This document shows positions 1 to 9,646 of a stretch of DNA of 64,000 nucleotides, piece by piece. The DNA comes from Pseudomonas sp. LS44 (GTDB lineage Bacteria; Pseudomonadota; Gammaproteobacteria; Pseudomonadales; Pseudomonadaceae). Positions within the stretch are counted from its first letter, which is position 1; each line of letters begins with the position of its first letter. Made by a program: the position numbers and the translations under genes. The stretch spans positions 1,302,001 through 1,366,000 of the forward strand of contig NZ_CP102830.1 in assembly GCF_024730785.1 (NCBI RefSeq), written 5' to 3'. The notes beneath the pieces are model-generated. The model was not told where the DNA came from and searched no databases. It was given only the letters and a program-made list of their open reading frames with translations.

Positions 1-147
1 TTGATCGCCGATCTACCGGGCAACTATCTCAACTGGTTCGCCCGCGAAGGCTTTCCCAAGAACGAGATCGGTCGTCTGCTCGAGTTGATGCACGAAATCG
101 ATCACAACGGCCTGTCCGATTTGCTCACGCCGTTGCGTCAGCGTTAG
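1..147 (+). CDS. DUF3820 family protein, C-terminal part
   Basis: Only the last 48 codons are in the window; the gene starts to the left. The visible residues include GNYLNWF and GFPKNEIGRLLELMHEI, which I recognise as the DUF3820 family, often annotated in Pseudomonas as a putative quorum-sensing-regulated virulence factor. No enzymatic role is visible. Its stop overlaps the stop of the convergent gene on the other strand by 4 bp, so the two transcripts run into each other. Confidence 0.7.
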   Translation: MIADLPGNYLNWFAREGFPKNEIGRLLELMHEIDHNGLSDLLTPLRQR

Positions 148-677
148 TCGTCGGCTTCGGCATCTAGGGCCGCTTGATAGGCGGGCGCCGCGTAGATACC
201 CACTTCCACGCACAACTCCATGACCCGGGCGAGATCGCTGGTGTAGACCAGTACGGCCTGCAACTCGTCATCCAGCGGTTCGCTGAAATCCACCAGCACG
301 TAGCCGCCTTTTTCCGGATACAGGCTGCTTAGCTGGACCTGGATACGGTTCAGTGCTTTCAGCGGCTCGGTCTTCAGCAATTGCTTGGGTTTGAGGACGA
401 AATTCACGTCGGCGCCGAACGAGGCGACGATCTGCTCGAACAACTCGGCATAGCTGTCGGCCTGAAACAGCACGATGTCCGGCAGGCTGCCGACCACCAC
501 CCATTCGCCTAGCGGGATGGGGAAACTGTCGTCGTAATTGATATCCGGATTGGCCTGCAGGAACGCCTGCGGGTCGGCGTAGGCCTGGGCGGCTTCAGCG
601 GCGATTCGCTCGATTTCCTCGACGTTCATGCAGCCGGAGCTGATTTTGCCGATCAGTTCGATAAGTTGATCTTTCAT
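144..677 (-). CDS. conserved hypothetical protein, 177 aa
   Basis: An acidic soluble protein without signal peptide or membrane segments. I chose the ATG at 677 (MKDQLIELIGKISSG) rather than the more upstream one at 731, because the extra 18 residues are basic and low-complexity and unlike the rest. The body alternates hydrophobic strands and helices (PLGEWVVVGSLPDIVLFQ, GGYVLVDFSEPL). I do not recognise a family. It lies convergent to the DUF3820 gene with a 4 bp overlap and divergent from the diguanylate cyclase. Confidence 0.6.
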   Translation of the reverse strand: MKDQLIELIGKISSGCMNVEEIERIAAEAAQAYADPQAFLQANPDINYDDSFPIPLGEWVVVGSLPDIVLFQADSYAELFEQIVASFGADVNFVLKPKQLLKTEPLKALNRIQVQLSSLYPEKGGYVLVDFSEPLDDELQAVLVYTSDLARVMELCVEVGIYAAPAYQAALDAEADD

Positions 678-830
678 GGTCGCGGTTCCCGTCGGAAATG
701 GCCGCGAAGAATATACCGAAGTGCGCCGCATGAGGACGCCGGCGGCCGGCGGATGGCAGTCCGTCGGTAGGCCATGCGCCGTGATGGCGCTAGGCTATAT
801 TCACCGGCAACACCTTAGTGAGTTGTAAAC

Positions 831-1925
831 ATGGAAGAAAGACGCTCCAGGCCAGGGAAAAAGACAGGCATGTCGTTCGTACGACGGGCGTTTTGGCCAC
901 GAGCGATTGGCTTGGGCGTGGGCTTTTTTGCCGTAGCCGGCGTGTTCTGGGGTCGCGGTGAACCGCTCTGGCTGTGGGGCGCGCTGGCGTTGTATTGCTA
1001 CGTCTGGCCGCTGCTGGCCTACCGCATCGCCGCTAACTCCCACGCGCCATATATAGCCGAGCAGCGCCATGTTTTGATCGACTCGCTGGTCGCCGGCTTC
1101 TGGATCGCGACCATTCAGTTCAACGTGTTGCCCACTGTGATGCTGCTGTCGATGTTGGCGATGAACAACACTGCAGCCGGGGGCGTGCGCTTCGTGGCCC
1201 TGGGCATTCTCCTGCAAGTGCTTGGGGTCGGCCTGTCGGTGCTGCTGCTGGGCTTTGGCTTCTCGCCGAAAACCACGCCGCAGCAGGTCTACGCGAGCAT
1301 TCCAATGCTCGTGGTGCATCCCATGATCATCGGTCTGGTGCTGTATCAGCTGGCGATCCAGCTGGCAAAGCACAAAAAGGCGCTCCGCGAGCTGAGCCGC
1401 ATCGACAACCTCACGCGGCTGTTCAATCGGGGCCACTGGAAAGAATTACTGCAGTTCGAATTCGAGCAATGCCAGCAGTTGAAACAGGGCGCCAGCCTGG
1501 CGTTGATTGATGTCGATCACTTCAAGTCCACCAACGACCAACACGGCCACATCGCCGGCGACATGGTGTTGCGCCTGGTTGGCGAGCGCATCGCGCACAA
1601 CCTGCGCAGCGAGGATCTGGCCGGACGTTATGGCGGCGATGAGTTCTGCATTTTGCTGCCTCGCACTTCGCCGGAGCGCGCCCAGGAAATTCTCGAACGT
1701 CTGCGTAGTGACGTCGCGACATTGCAGTGCGACGAGGCGCCAAACCTCAGTCTCAGCCTGAGCATCGGCATCGCCGGCTACGAGCAGCATCTGACGGATG
1801 CCACCGCCTGGCTGCGCGAGGCCGACCGGGCGCTATATGAAGCCAAACGGCACGGACGCAACCGCATCATGTTGGCCAATATGCTGACTAACGATGAATG
1901 GGTGACAGGCAGCACGCCGGCCTGA
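831..1925 (+). CDS. diguanylate cyclase, MASE2-GGDEF (AdrA/DgcC type)
   Basis: Makes cyclic di-GMP from two GTP at the inner membrane. Residues about 15-180 form a MASE2 sensor domain with several hydrophobic helices (RAFWPRAIGLGVGFF, APYIAEQRHVLIDSLVAG). The GGDEF domain covers about 190-350. The active-site signature YGGDEF is intact at 267-272, and an inhibitory I-site RSED (RxxD) sits at 259-262, exactly five residues ahead. It should therefore be active and feedback-inhibited by its product. There is no EAL domain. At 364 residues it is close to E. coli AdrA in length. A CTAG-bounded palindromic element follows about 60 bp after the stop. Confidence 0.9.
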   Translation: MEERRSRPGKKTGMSFVRRAFWPRAIGLGVGFFAVAGVFWGRGEPLWLWGALALYCYVWPLLAYRIAANSHAPYIAEQRHVLIDSLVAGFWIATIQFNVLPTVMLLSMLAMNNTAAGGVRFVALGILLQVLGVGLSVLLLGFGFSPKTTPQQVYASIPMLVVHPMIIGLVLYQLAIQLAKHKKALRELSRIDNLTRLFNRGHWKELLQFEFEQCQQLKQGASLALIDVDHFKSTNDQHGHIAGDMVLRLVGERIAHNLRSEDLAGRYGGDEFCILLPRTSPERAQEILERLRSDVATLQCDEAPNLSLSLSIGIAGYEQHLTDATAWLREADRALYEAKRHGRNRIMLANMLTNDEWVTGSTPA

Positions 1926-1982
1926 ATCACACCGCGCCGGCTGCTCAGGCCAAGACTTTTGGCCGGCTTTGCCTTACCGGCA

Positions 1983-2130
1983 CTAGCAGGCCGTTGAAAA
2001 ATGTAGGCGAGGCAGCCGAGACAAGGCAAAAACGGCCGAAAAAGCGCAGTTTACGTGTTGTAAATGAGCATTTTGAGGCCGTTTTTAACGCCGTATCGGC
2101 AACGCAGGTAATTTTTCAACGGCCTGCTAA
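1983..2130. repeat. CTAG-bounded palindromic element, copy 1
   Basis: About 148 bp that begins CTAGCAGGCCGTTGAAAAA and ends with its inverted copy TTTTTCAACGGCCTGCTAA. Inside is a second, concentric inverted repeat (AAAACGGCC / GGCCGTTTTT) around a central TTTAC-N5-GTAAA hairpin. The same ends and core recur at 11500-11705 and 26595-26742, and the core also at 26900-27045. There is no coding capacity. It looks like a non-autonomous (MITE-like) element. The remaining 185 bp up to the next start codon hold a plausible promoter (CACAAT near 2270) and nothing else recognisable. Confidence 0.75.
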
Positions 2131-2314
2131 GGGAAACCGACAGTGCGCTCGACCTGAGAGGGCGGCTACACAGCAGCCTCCAGAGTGGCGGCCGAAGGCT
2201 TGCCTCAATTGCTGCCCCAGGTCGGACAAACGCTCTCTCTCGATGTAGGGAAATGGCGGCATTTTGGTGCACAATAGCCGCCATTCGATCAATAACCTCT
2301 CAAGAGGAACGACT

Positions 2315-3436
2315 GTGCATAACGTCGTCATCAGTGGTACCGGCCTTTATACCCCGGCGAACAGCATCTCCAACGACGAGCTGGTGGAATCCTTCAATGC
2401 CTATGTGCGGCAATTCAACGCCGACAATGCAGCCGCCATCGAACGCGGCGAAGTCGAAGCGCTGACCGAGTCGAACAGCGCCTTCATCGAAAAAGCCTCC
2501 GGTATCAAAAGCCGTTTCGTCATCGACAAAGCCGGCATTCTCGACCCGCAGCGCATGGTTCCGCACATTCCGGAGCGCTCCAATGACGAGTGGGGGATTC
2601 TCTGCGAGATGGCGGTTGGCGCCGCCAAAGAAGCGCTGCAACGCGCAGGCAAGACCGTCGCCGATATCGACGGGGTGATCGTCGCCTGTTCCAACCTGCA
2701 GCGCGCCTACCCGGCGGTGGCCATCGAAGTGCAGGCCGCACTCGGCATCAACGGGTTCGGCTATGACATGAACGTCGCCTGTTCGTCGGCTACCTTCGGT
2801 ATCCAGGCCGCCACTGCCGCGGTACAAACCGGTCAGGCCCGCGCGGTGCTGATGGTCAACCCGGAAATCTGCACCGGCCACCTGAACTTCCGCGACCGCG
2901 ACAGCCACTTCATCTTCGGCGACGGCGCCACCGCGGTGATCATCGAGCGCGCCGACCAGGCGACCTCCAAGCACCAGTGGGACGTGGTCGGCACCAAGCT
3001 GCTGACTCAGTTCTCCAACAACATCCGCAACAACTTCGGCTTCCTCAACCGCGCGGCGGATAAGGGCAAGGGCGCGCGCGACAAGTTGTTCGTCCAGGAA
3101 GGCCGCAAGGTGTTCAAGGACGTTTGCCCGATGGTTGCCGAGTTGATTGGCGCGCATCTGGCGGAAAACCAGCTGAACGTCAGCGACGTGAAGCGCTTCT
3201 GGTTGCACCAGGCCAACCTCAACATGAACCTGCTGATCGCCCGCAAGCTGCTCGGCCGTGACGCCGAGCCAGGCGAGGCGCCGGTGATTCTCGACACCTA
3301 CGCCAACACCAGTTCGGCCGGCTCGGTCATCGCCTTCCACAAGTACCAGGACGACCTGCCGAGCGGCAGCCTGGGCGTGCTCAGCTCGTTTGGTGCCGGG
3401 TATTCGATCGGCAGCGTGATTCTGCGCAAGCGCTGA
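2315..3436 (+). CDS. beta-ketoacyl-ACP synthase III-like (PA3286 type)
   Basis: A thiolase-fold condensing enzyme of 373 residues. The GTG at 2315 is chosen because AAGAGG sits 8 bp upstream and the protein then starts [14 protein letters not shown] as in FabH relatives; the in-frame ATG at 2264 adds 17 unlikely residues. The Cys-His-Asn triad is visible: C156 in [10 protein letters not shown]298 in LHQAN and N331 in YANTSSAGS. The extended N-terminal region (residues 20-75) is longer than in canonical FabH and resembles P. aeruginosa PA3286, which is known to divert acyl-CoA from beta-oxidation into fatty acid synthesis; that role here is inferred. It is monocistronic with its own terminator. 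Confidence 0.82.
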   Translation: MHNVVISGTGLYTPANSISNDELVESFNAYVRQFNADNAAAIERGEVEALTESNSAFIEKASGIKSRFVIDKAGILDPQRMVPHIPERSNDEWGILCEMAVGAAKEALQRAGKTVADIDGVIVACSNLQRAYPAVAIEVQAALGINGFGYDMNVACSSATFGIQAATAAVQTGQARAVLMVNPEICTGHLNFRDRDSHFIFGDGATAVIIERADQATSKHQWDVVGTKLLTQFSNNIRNNFGFLNRAADKGKGARDKLFVQEGRKVFKDVCPMVAELIGAHLAENQLNVSDVKRFWLHQANLNMNLLIARKLLGRDAEPGEAPVILDTYANTSSAGSVIAFHKYQDDLPSGSLGVLSSFGAGYSIGSVILRKR

Positions 3437-3450
3437 TTCCGTCCTGTCGC

Positions 3451-3478
3451 GGCGACCGTTCCCCACGGTCGCCTGTTT
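3451..3478 (+). terminator. intrinsic terminator after the FabH-like gene
   Basis: GGCGACCGT / ACGGTCGCC hairpin with a TCCCC-type loop and a short TGTTTCG tail, 15 bp after the stop codon. The U-tract is weak. Confidence 0.6.
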
Positions 3479-3494
3479 CGTGGGCCCCGCGCCT

Positions 3495-3557
3495 TGTAGG
3501 AGCGGATTTATCCGCGATGGGCGTTGCCGGTTATCGCGAATAAATTCGCTCCTACGG
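3495..3557. repeat. REP doublet (TGTAGGAGCGGATTTATCCGC type)
   Basis: Two inverted REP units: TGTAGGAGCGGATTTATCCG on the left and CGCGAATAAATTCGCTCCTA on the right, joined by a short spacer. This is the common Pseudomonas REP family and it lies between two convergent genes. Confidence 0.8.
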
Positions 3558-3607
3558 TTTCGTGGGGCTGCCTACCCACCGTCTCTTCGCGGCGATGCCC
3601 TGAAGAC

Positions 3608-4645
3608 TCACATCTGCAGAATCACCTTCAACGCCTGACTGTCCGCCGCTTTGCCGAACACCTCATAGGCCTTCAGCGCGTCGCTGAAGGCGAAGCGGTG
3701 GGTAATCATCTGCTGCGGATCGAGCTTGCCGGCTTCGACCATCTTCAGCAGTTGCGGCGTGGTGAAGGTATCGACCAGGCCGGTCTTCAGGGTGATGTTG
3801 TGGCTCCACAGCGTTTCCAGATGCAGGTCGACCTTGACCCCATGCACGCCAAGCACGGCGATATGGCCACCGGGGGCGATGATCTGTTCGCACAGACTGA
3901 ACGTCGCCGGCACGCCGACCGCCTCGATGGCTACGTCTGCACCCCGCCTATTGCTCAAGGCCTGCAACTCGGCCAGCACATCATCGCGATTGCTGTTGAA
4001 CACATGGCTAGCACCGAACTGCCGGGCGACGGCGAGGCGGTTGTCGTCCAGGTCGACCATCACGATCGCCGCCGGTGCATAGAACTGCGCGGTGAGCAGT
4101 GCGGCCAGACCCACCGGACCGGCGCCGATGATCGCGACGATATCGCCGGGTTGCACGTGGCCGTTGAGCACGCCGCATTCGTATCCGGTCGGCAGGATGT
4201 CACTGAGCATCACCATGGCCTCGTCGGGGATGCCCGCCGGTAGGGGGTGCAGGCTGCCGTCGGCATGGGGGATGCGCACGTATTCGGCCTGGGTGCCGTC
4301 GATCCGGTGACCGAGAATCCAGCCGCCGTCGGCACAGTGCGAGTACATGCCTTTCTTGCAGTAGTCGCAGCGCCCGCAGGCGGTAATACAGGAGATCAGT
4401 ACGCGATCGCCGGGCTTGAAGCTCGAGACGCCGGAGCCGACCTGTTCGACGATGCCCACGCCCTCATGGCCGAGGATGCGGCCCGGCTCGCAGGTCGGCA
4501 CGTCGCCCTTGAGGATGTGCAGGTCGGTGCCGCAGATAGTGGTTTTCACCACTCGCACGATGGCGTCAGTGGCATCCTGGAGTTGGGGCTGCGGGCGTTG
4601 TTCCAGGCCAATCTGGCCGACAGCTTGGTAAATGATGGCTTGCAT
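3608..4645 (-). CDS. zinc-dependent alcohol dehydrogenase (MDR superfamily)
   Basis: A 345-residue medium-chain dehydrogenase that oxidises an alcohol or reduces an aldehyde. Catalytic zinc residues are C38 (CGTD) and H60-E61 (GHEG); the structural zinc lobe has C90, C93, C96 and C104. The Rossmann motif GAGPVG is at 174-179, with an acidic residue near 198 (MVDLDD) that points to NAD rather than NADP. The substrate cannot be read from the sequence. It is divergent from the universal stress protein gene, and the 172 bp between them holds a perfect Anr box, so both may be induced when oxygen is low. Confidence 0.85.
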   Translation of the reverse strand: MQAIIYQAVGQIGLEQRPQPQLQDATDAIVRVVKTTICGTDLHILKGDVPTCEPGRILGHEGVGIVEQVGSGVSSFKPGDRVLISCITACGRCDYCKKGMYSHCADGGWILGHRIDGTQAEYVRIPHADGSLHPLPAGIPDEAMVMLSDILPTGYECGVLNGHVQPGDIVAIIGAGPVGLAALLTAQFYAPAAIVMVDLDDNRLAVARQFGASHVFNSNRDDVLAELQALSNRRGADVAIEAVGVPATFSLCEQIIAPGGHIAVLGVHGVKVDLHLETLWSHNITLKTGLVDTFTTPQLLKMVEAGKLDPQQMITHRFAFSDALKAYEVFGKAADSQALKVILQM

Positions 4646-4741
4646 GGTGGGTCTCCGCGCGGACTGCGCTGTTCGGAACCGCGTTCAAACGGTTCGGTCA
4701 ACCACATGCAGGTTAGGGTAGCGGGCAAAGGCGGGCTCGGC

Positions 4742-4755
4742 TTGATCTGGATCAA
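4742..4755. promoter_or_regulatory. Anr/Dnr (FNR-type) box
   Basis: TTGATCTGGATCAA is a perfect match to the Anr consensus TTGAT-N4-ATCAA. It lies 62 bp upstream of the stress-protein ATG, a position that fits activation from -41.5 with a start near 4790. It lies 96 bp upstream of the divergent dehydrogenase start. Confidence 0.85.
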
Positions 4756-4817
4756 GCGCCGCTGGTCTAACCTGAGTTGCAATGACATATAGCCATTGAG
4801 GCTCGTGGAGTTGCGCA

Positions 4818-5681
4818 ATGAACACATTAATGGTGGCGACCGACCTTTCTTCCCGTTCCGACCGGGCTGTGCAGCGTGCGGCGTTGCTGGCCAAGCGTTT
4901 TGCCTGTGACTGGGCCGTGGTGCATGTGATCGATGAAGACAAGCCGCAGCGCTTGATCGAGCGCCATCTGGCCGATGCCCAGGAGTTGCTCGAAAGTCGC
5001 GTCGAGGGCTTGGCGTTGATCGCCGGCCGGCTCCCGCGGGTGATAGTCGAGGTTGGCCCGGTCGAGCAGACCATCAATGAAATAGCTACTGGTATGGGTT
5101 GCCAGTTGCTGATTTTGGGGATGCATCGGCAGAACCTGCTGCGTGAGTTCTTCGTTGGCACCAGCGCCGAGCGAATTATTCGCAGCAGCCGCTTGCCGGT
5201 GCTGCGCGTGGGTACCATCGATCCGCGCGATTACCGGCGGGTGATGCTCGCCAGCGATATGTCGGACTGCTCGGCCTACGCCATCCAGACCACTCGCGAG
5301 CTGGGTCTTCTGGACGACAGCAAGCTGTACGCCGTGCATGTGTTCGAGGCATTCGCCAAGGGCCAGATGATGTTTTCCGGCGTGGAGGCCGAGGTCGTTG
5401 CCAGCAGCACGCGGGCGGCCGAAGCTCAGGCGGAGGCCGATCTAAATCGCTTCCTCAAAGAGCAGGGCCTCGACCTACCGGCCGGTCAGGTGCAGATCAC
5501 CGAAGGCTTCTCGGTGGTCGAACTGAAGGGCTGTATCGAGCGGATTGACCCTGATTTGCTGGTGATCGGCACCCATAGCCGGGTCGGCTTCAAGAAGCTG
5601 ATGCTCGGCAGCGTGGCCGAAACACTGCTGGGTGACGTGCAGTGCGATGTGCTCTGCGTGCCGCTGCCCGTACAGGTGTGA
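4818..5681 (+). CDS. universal stress protein with two UspA domains
   Basis: 287 residues made of two tandem Usp domains: about 1-135 (MVATDLSSRSDRAVQRA to LPVLRVG) and 140-285 (VMLASDMSDCSAYAI to VLCVPLP). The second domain keeps a nucleotide-loop-like segment (GTHSRVGFKKLMLGS); the first is altered (GMHRQNLLREFFVGT). Tandem Usp proteins of this kind help P. aeruginosa survive without oxygen and are Anr-dependent; the perfect Anr box upstream supports the same regulation here. It is cytoplasmic, with no signal or membrane segment. Confidence 0.85.
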   Translation: MNTLMVATDLSSRSDRAVQRAALLAKRFACDWAVVHVIDEDKPQRLIERHLADAQELLESRVEGLALIAGRLPRVIVEVGPVEQTINEIATGMGCQLLILGMHRQNLLREFFVGTSAERIIRSSRLPVLRVGTIDPRDYRRVMLASDMSDCSAYAIQTTRELGLLDDSKLYAVHVFEAFAKGQMMFSGVEAEVVASSTRAAEAQAEADLNRFLKEQGLDLPAGQVQITEGFSVVELKGCIERIDPDLLVIGTHSRVGFKKLMLGSVAETLLGDVQCDVLCVPLPVQV

Positions 5682-5766
5682 GCCTGACTACAGCGTATTG
5701 CGCGAGACCACCGGGGCTGCTGGCGAGCTTGTGAGGAAATGTCGCAGCGAGCCGGTTCCTTGCGGT

Positions 5767-5780
5767 CTGATCCAAATCAA
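5767..5780. promoter_or_regulatory. probable Anr box upstream of the export operon
   Basis: CTGATCCAAATCAA matches nine of ten conserved positions of the Anr consensus. It lies 58 bp upstream of the HlyD-like start, about the same distance as the perfect box has from the stress-protein gene. It may make the HlyD-RbbA-YhhJ operon oxygen-responsive. Confidence 0.55.
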
Positions 5781-5837
5781 CGTGTCTGGCGCCGAGAGTG
5801 GCTAGGATGCCTACATGGATGAACCGTCAGTGAGGCA

Positions 5838-6911
5838 ATGATGACTCAAAAAATGCAGAAATGGTTAGGTCTCGGTGCAATCGTGTTGGTATTGGCCGGC
5901 GCCGCGTACGCTTGGAAAACCCTGCAACCTTCCGGCCTCGGCGCCGGATTCGCCAGCGGCAACGGTCGCATCGAAGCCACCGAGGTGGACGTGGCCGCCA
6001 AGTTGCCGGGGCGGGTTGCCGAAGTGCTGGTGGATGAGGGCGACTTCGTCAGCGTCGGCCAGGTGGTGGCGAAGATGGACACCCAGGTGCTGCAGGCCCA
6101 GCTCACCCAGGCCGAGGCGCAGACACGTCAGGCCGAGAACGCCCAGCTCACTGCCGGTGCCCTGGTGGCCCAGCGCGAGAGCGAGAAGCAGACCGCCGCC
6201 GCAGTGGTCGGCCAGCGCCAGGCCGAGCTGACCGCCGCCAGCAAGCGCTTCTCGCGCACCGAAACGCTGGTCAAACGCCACGCCATGGCCCAGCAGCAAC
6301 TCGACGACGACCGCGCCGTGCTGCAAAGCGCCCAGGCCGCGCTGGCCGCTGCCCGTTCCCAGGTGATTTCCGCCGAGGCCAGTATCGCCGCTGCCAAGTC
6401 CCAGGTGGTCGAAGCGCAATCGGCGGTCGAGGCCGCACGCGCCAGCGTCGAGCGCCTGCAGGCAGACATCGACGACAGCCAGCTCAAGGCGCCACGCGCC
6501 GGTCGCGTGCAGTACCGCGTGGCGCAGGCCGGAGAGGTGCTCGCCGCTGGCGGCAAGGTGCTCAATCTGGTCGACCTGGCCGACGTGTACATGACCTTCT
6601 TCTTGCCTTCGGCGCAGGCCGGGCGGGTGCAACTCGGTCAGGAAGTGCGCCTGGTGATCGACGCGCTGCCGCAGTACGTGATCCCCTCCAAGGTCTCCTA
6701 CGTTGCCAGCGTCGCGCAGTTCACGCCAAAAACCGTGGAGACCGCCAGCGAGCGCGAGAAGCTGATGTTCCGCGTCAAGGCGCGGATCGATCCGGCCCTG
6801 CTGGAGAAACGCACCGCCTACGTGAAGACCGGCGTACCGGGTATGGCCTACCTGCGCCTCGAACCTGAGGCCGAGTGGCCGGCTGAGTTGCAGATCAAGG
6901 TCCCGCAATGA
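5838..6911 (+). CDS. HlyD-family membrane fusion protein (YhiI-like)
   Basis: The periplasmic adaptor of an ABC export system, 357 residues. An N-terminal anchor (about 10-28, [17 protein letters not shown]) is followed by a biotinyl-lipoyl-like half ([20 protein letters not shown]), a long Ala/Gln-rich coiled-coil hairpin (about 85-215), the second lipoyl half ([20 protein letters not shown]) and a beta-barrel region. The next gene overlaps it by 4 bp (ATGA), so translation is coupled. The order HlyD, double-ATPase permease, permease matches E. coli yhiI-rbbA-yhhJ. The substrate is unknown. Confidence 0.85.
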   Translation: MMTQKMQKWLGLGAIVLVLAGAAYAWKTLQPSGLGAGFASGNGRIEATEVDVAAKLPGRVAEVLVDEGDFVSVGQVVAKMDTQVLQAQLTQAEAQTRQAENAQLTAGALVAQRESEKQTAAAVVGQRQAELTAASKRFSRTETLVKRHAMAQQQLDDDRAVLQSAQAALAAARSQVISAEASIAAAKSQVVEAQSAVEAARASVERLQADIDDSQLKAPRAGRVQYRVAQAGEVLAAGGKVLNLVDLADVYMTFFLPSAQAGRVQLGQEVRLVIDALPQYVIPSKVSYVASVAQFTPKTVETASEREKLMFRVKARIDPALLEKRTAYVKTGVPGMAYLRLEPEAEWPAELQIKVPQ

Positions 6912-9643
6912 GCGGCGCTGGCTGTGTGGCACGTCTCACCGGCGTGTCGCTGCGCTATGGCGAGACCCGCGCAGTGGACGATGTCAGCCTGGAGATCCCA
7001 GCCAACCGCATGGTCGGCCTGATCGGCCCGGATGGCGTCGGCAAGTCCAGCTTGCTGGCGCTGATTGCGGGCGCGCGGAAAATGCAGGACGGCGAAATCC
7101 AGGTGCTCGGCGGTGACATGCGCGAGGAGCGCCATCGCCGCTCCGTGTGCCCGCGCATCGCTTATATGCCGCAGGGGCTGGGCAAGAATCTCTACCCGAC
7201 GCTGTCGGTGTTCGAGAACGTCGATTTCTTCGGCCGCCTGTTCGGCCACGACAAAGCCGAGCGTGAGCGGCGCATCACCGACCTGTTGTACAGCACCGGC
7301 CTGACACCTTTCGCCGATCGCCCGGCGGGCAAGCTCTCCGGCGGGATGAAGCAGAAGCTCGGCTTGTGTTGCGCGCTGATCCATGACCCCGATCTGTTGA
7401 TCCTCGACGAGCCAACCACCGGTGTCGATCCACTGTCACGCAACCAGTTCTGGGAACTGATCGGGCGCATTCGTGCCGGACGCGAAGGCATGAGTGTGCT
7501 GGTGGCCACCGCCTACATGGAGGAGGCCGAGCGGTTCGACTGGCTGGTGGCGATGGACGACGGTAAGGTGTTGGCGACCGGCACGCCCGTCGAGCTGCGC
7601 GAGCACACCAAAACGCAGAATCTGGAGGAAGCCTTCATCGCGCTGCTGCCGGAGAGTAAGCGCGCAGGCCACCACAAGCTGGTGATTCCGCCGCGCCCGA
7701 AGGCCGACGGCGCACCAACGATCGCCATCGAGGCGGAAGGCCTGACCTGCCGCTTTGGTGATTTCGTCGCGGTGGACCATGCGAGCTTCCGCATCGAGCG
7801 AGGGGAAATTTTCGGCTTCCTCGGCTCCAACGGCTGCGGCAAGTCCACCACCATGAAGATGCTCACCGGCCTCTTGCCGGCCAGCGAAGGCACCTGTGCG
7901 CTGTTCGGCCAGCCCGTGAACGCCACGGACATGGAAACGCGCAGACGGGTCGGCTACATGTCCCAGGCTTTCTCGCTATATGCCGAACTGACGGTGCTGC
8001 AGAACCTCGAGCTGCACGCCAAGCTATTCCACTTGCCGGCTGACCAGATCGGCCCGCGCGTGCAGGAAATGCTCGAGCGCTTCGACCTGCAGAAGGTTCG
8101 CGACGCGTTACCCGACAGCCTGCCGCTGGGCATCCGCCAGCGCCTGTCGCTGGCCGTGGCGGTGATCCACAAGCCGGAAATCCTCATCCTCGACGAGCCG
8201 ACTTCGGGCGTCGATCCGGTGGCCCGCGACGGTTTCTGGGAACTGATGGTGGAGCTGTCGCGCAATGACGGTGTGACCATCTTCATCTCTACCCATTTCA
8301 TGAACGAGGCCGAGCGCTGCGACCGTATCTCACTGATGCACGCCGGCAAGGTGCTCGACAGTGACACCCCGCAGGGCCTGATGGAGAAACGCGGCCTGCC
8401 GACACTCGAGGCCACCTTCATCGCCTATTTGGAGGAGGCCGCGGGCAGCGCGGCGGCGCCGGAAGTGGCCTCGGCTCCGGAAACGCCTGCCGAGCCGGCG
8501 AAACATGCCGGCAGCGACCGTTTTAGTTGGCTGCGCCTGTTCAGCTACGCGCGCCGCGAGGCCATGGAACTGCGCCGCGACCCGATCCGCCTGACCCTGG
8601 CGCTGCTCGGCACCGCGCTGCTGATGTTCATCATGGGCTACGGCATCAACATGGATGTCGAGGACCTCAGCTACGCGGTGCTCGACCGCGACCAGACCGT
8701 CACCAGCCAGGCTTATGCACTGAACATCGCCGGTTCGCGCTACTTCATCGAAAAAGCCCCGATCCAGAGTCCCGAGGAATTGGAGCAGCGCATGCGCAGC
8801 GGCGAGCTGAGCCTGGCGGTGGAAATCCCGCCGAACTTCGGCCGCGACCTGAAGCGCGGCGCCGAGCCGACCATTGGCGTGTGGATCGACGGCGCCATGC
8901 CAACCCGCGCCAGCACCGTGCTCGGTTATGTACAGGGCCTGCATTCGAGTTACCTCGCCGATCTCGCCCGGCAGAGTGGTAGCGCCGCCGGCAGTGCCGC
9001 TGCCAGCACTGAAGTACGCTACCGCTACAACCCTGACGTGGAGAGCCTCAAGGCCATGGTGCCGGCGGTGATTCCGCTCTTGCTGATCATGATCCCGGCC
9101 ATGCTCACCGCGCTGGGCGTGGTGCGCGAGAAGGAGCTCGGCTCGATTACCAACCTCTACGTCACTCCGGTGACGCGCCTGGAATTCCTGCTCGGCAAGC
9201 AACTGCCCTACGTCGCCATGGGCATGGTCAACTTCGCGTTGATGCTGGCGATGGCCGTGCTGCTGTTCCAGGTACCACTCAAGGGCAGCTTCCTCGCCCT
9301 GTGCGTTGGCGCCTTGCTCTACGTGGTGACCAGCACGGGCATCGGGCTGCTGCTCTCGACCTTCATGAAGAGCCAGATCGCCGCTGTATTCGGCACCACT
9401 ATCGCCACCATGATCCCGGCGATCCAGTTCGCCGGGCTGATCCATCCGGTGTCCTCGCTGGAGGGTGCGGCGGCGGTGATCGGCAAGATCTACCCGACCT
9501 CGCATTTCCTGATCATCAGCCGTGGCACTTTCTCCAAGGCGCTGGGCTTTGGTGACCTGTGGTTCTACTACCTGCCGCTGTTAGCGCTGATTGCCGTGCT
9601 GACGTTGCTCAGCGTGCGCTTCCTGAAGAAGCAGGAGGACTGA
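6908..9643 (+). CDS. RbbA-like ABC protein: two ATPase domains fused to an ABC-2 permease
   Basis: 911 residues. The first ATPase has Walker [10 protein letters not shown] (40-48), signature LSGGMKQKL and Walker [14 protein letters not shown]. The second has Walker [10 protein letters not shown] (306-314) and Walker [14 protein letters not shown], but its signature is degenerate: LPLGI at 405-409 instead of LSGGQ. An Ala/Pro linker near 515-530 leads to an ABC-2 membrane domain with a first helix near 565-585 and a cluster of helices from about 715 to the end. E. coli RbbA has been linked to ribosomes, but the operon here looks like an exporter. Start and stop overlap or abut both neighbours. 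Confidence 0.87.
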   Translation: MSGAGCVARLTGVSLRYGETRAVDDVSLEIPANRMVGLIGPDGVGKSSLLALIAGARKMQDGEIQVLGGDMREERHRRSVCPRIAYMPQGLGKNLYPTLSVFENVDFFGRLFGHDKAERERRITDLLYSTGLTPFADRPAGKLSGGMKQKLGLCCALIHDPDLLILDEPTTGVDPLSRNQFWELIGRIRAGREGMSVLVATAYMEEAERFDWLVAMDDGKVLATGTPVELREHTKTQNLEEAFIALLPESKRAGHHKLVIPPRPKADGAPTIAIEAEGLTCRFGDFVAVDHASFRIERGEIFGFLGSNGCGKSTTMKMLTGLLPASEGTCALFGQPVNATDMETRRRVGYMSQAFSLYAELTVLQNLELHAKLFHLPADQIGPRVQEMLERFDLQKVRDALPDSLPLGIRQRLSLAVAVIHKPEILILDEPTSGVDPVARDGFWELMVELSRNDGVTIFISTHFMNEAERCDRISLMHAGKVLDSDTPQGLMEKRGLPTLEATFIAYLEEAAGSAAAPEVASAPETPAEPAKHAGSDRFSWLRLFSYARREAMELRRDPIRLTLALLGTALLMFIMGYGINMDVEDLSYAVLDRDQTVTSQAYALNIAGSRYFIEKAPIQSPEELEQRMRSGELSLAVEIPPNFGRDLKRGAEPTIGVWIDGAMPTRASTVLGYVQGLHSSYLADLARQSGSAAGSAAASTEVRYRYNPDVESLKAMVPAVIPLLLIMIPAMLTALGVVREKELGSITNLYVTPVTRLEFLLGKQLPYVAMGMVNFALMLAMAVLLFQVPLKGSFLALCVGALLYVVTSTGIGLLLSTFMKSQIAAVFGTTIATMIPAIQFAGLIHPVSSLEGAAAVIGKIYPTSHFLIISRGTFSKALGFGDLWFYYLPLLALIAVLTLLSVRFLKKQED

Positions 9644-9646
9644 ACG

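Noticed and set aside
2300..3466. 388-codon minus-strand frame opposite the FabH-like gene
   Set aside because: Its composition (many Asp, Gly, Val, His) is what the antisense of a high-GC gene gives, and the plus-strand gene has an intact catalytic triad.
8330..9505. 391-codon minus-strand frame inside the RbbA-like gene
   Set aside because: His/Gln/Arg/Ala-rich shadow; no motif, no ribosome site.
6908..9643. two separate ABC genes joined by assembly error
   Set aside because: RbbA-type proteins are naturally double-ATPase permease fusions, and the linker is continuous and protein-like.
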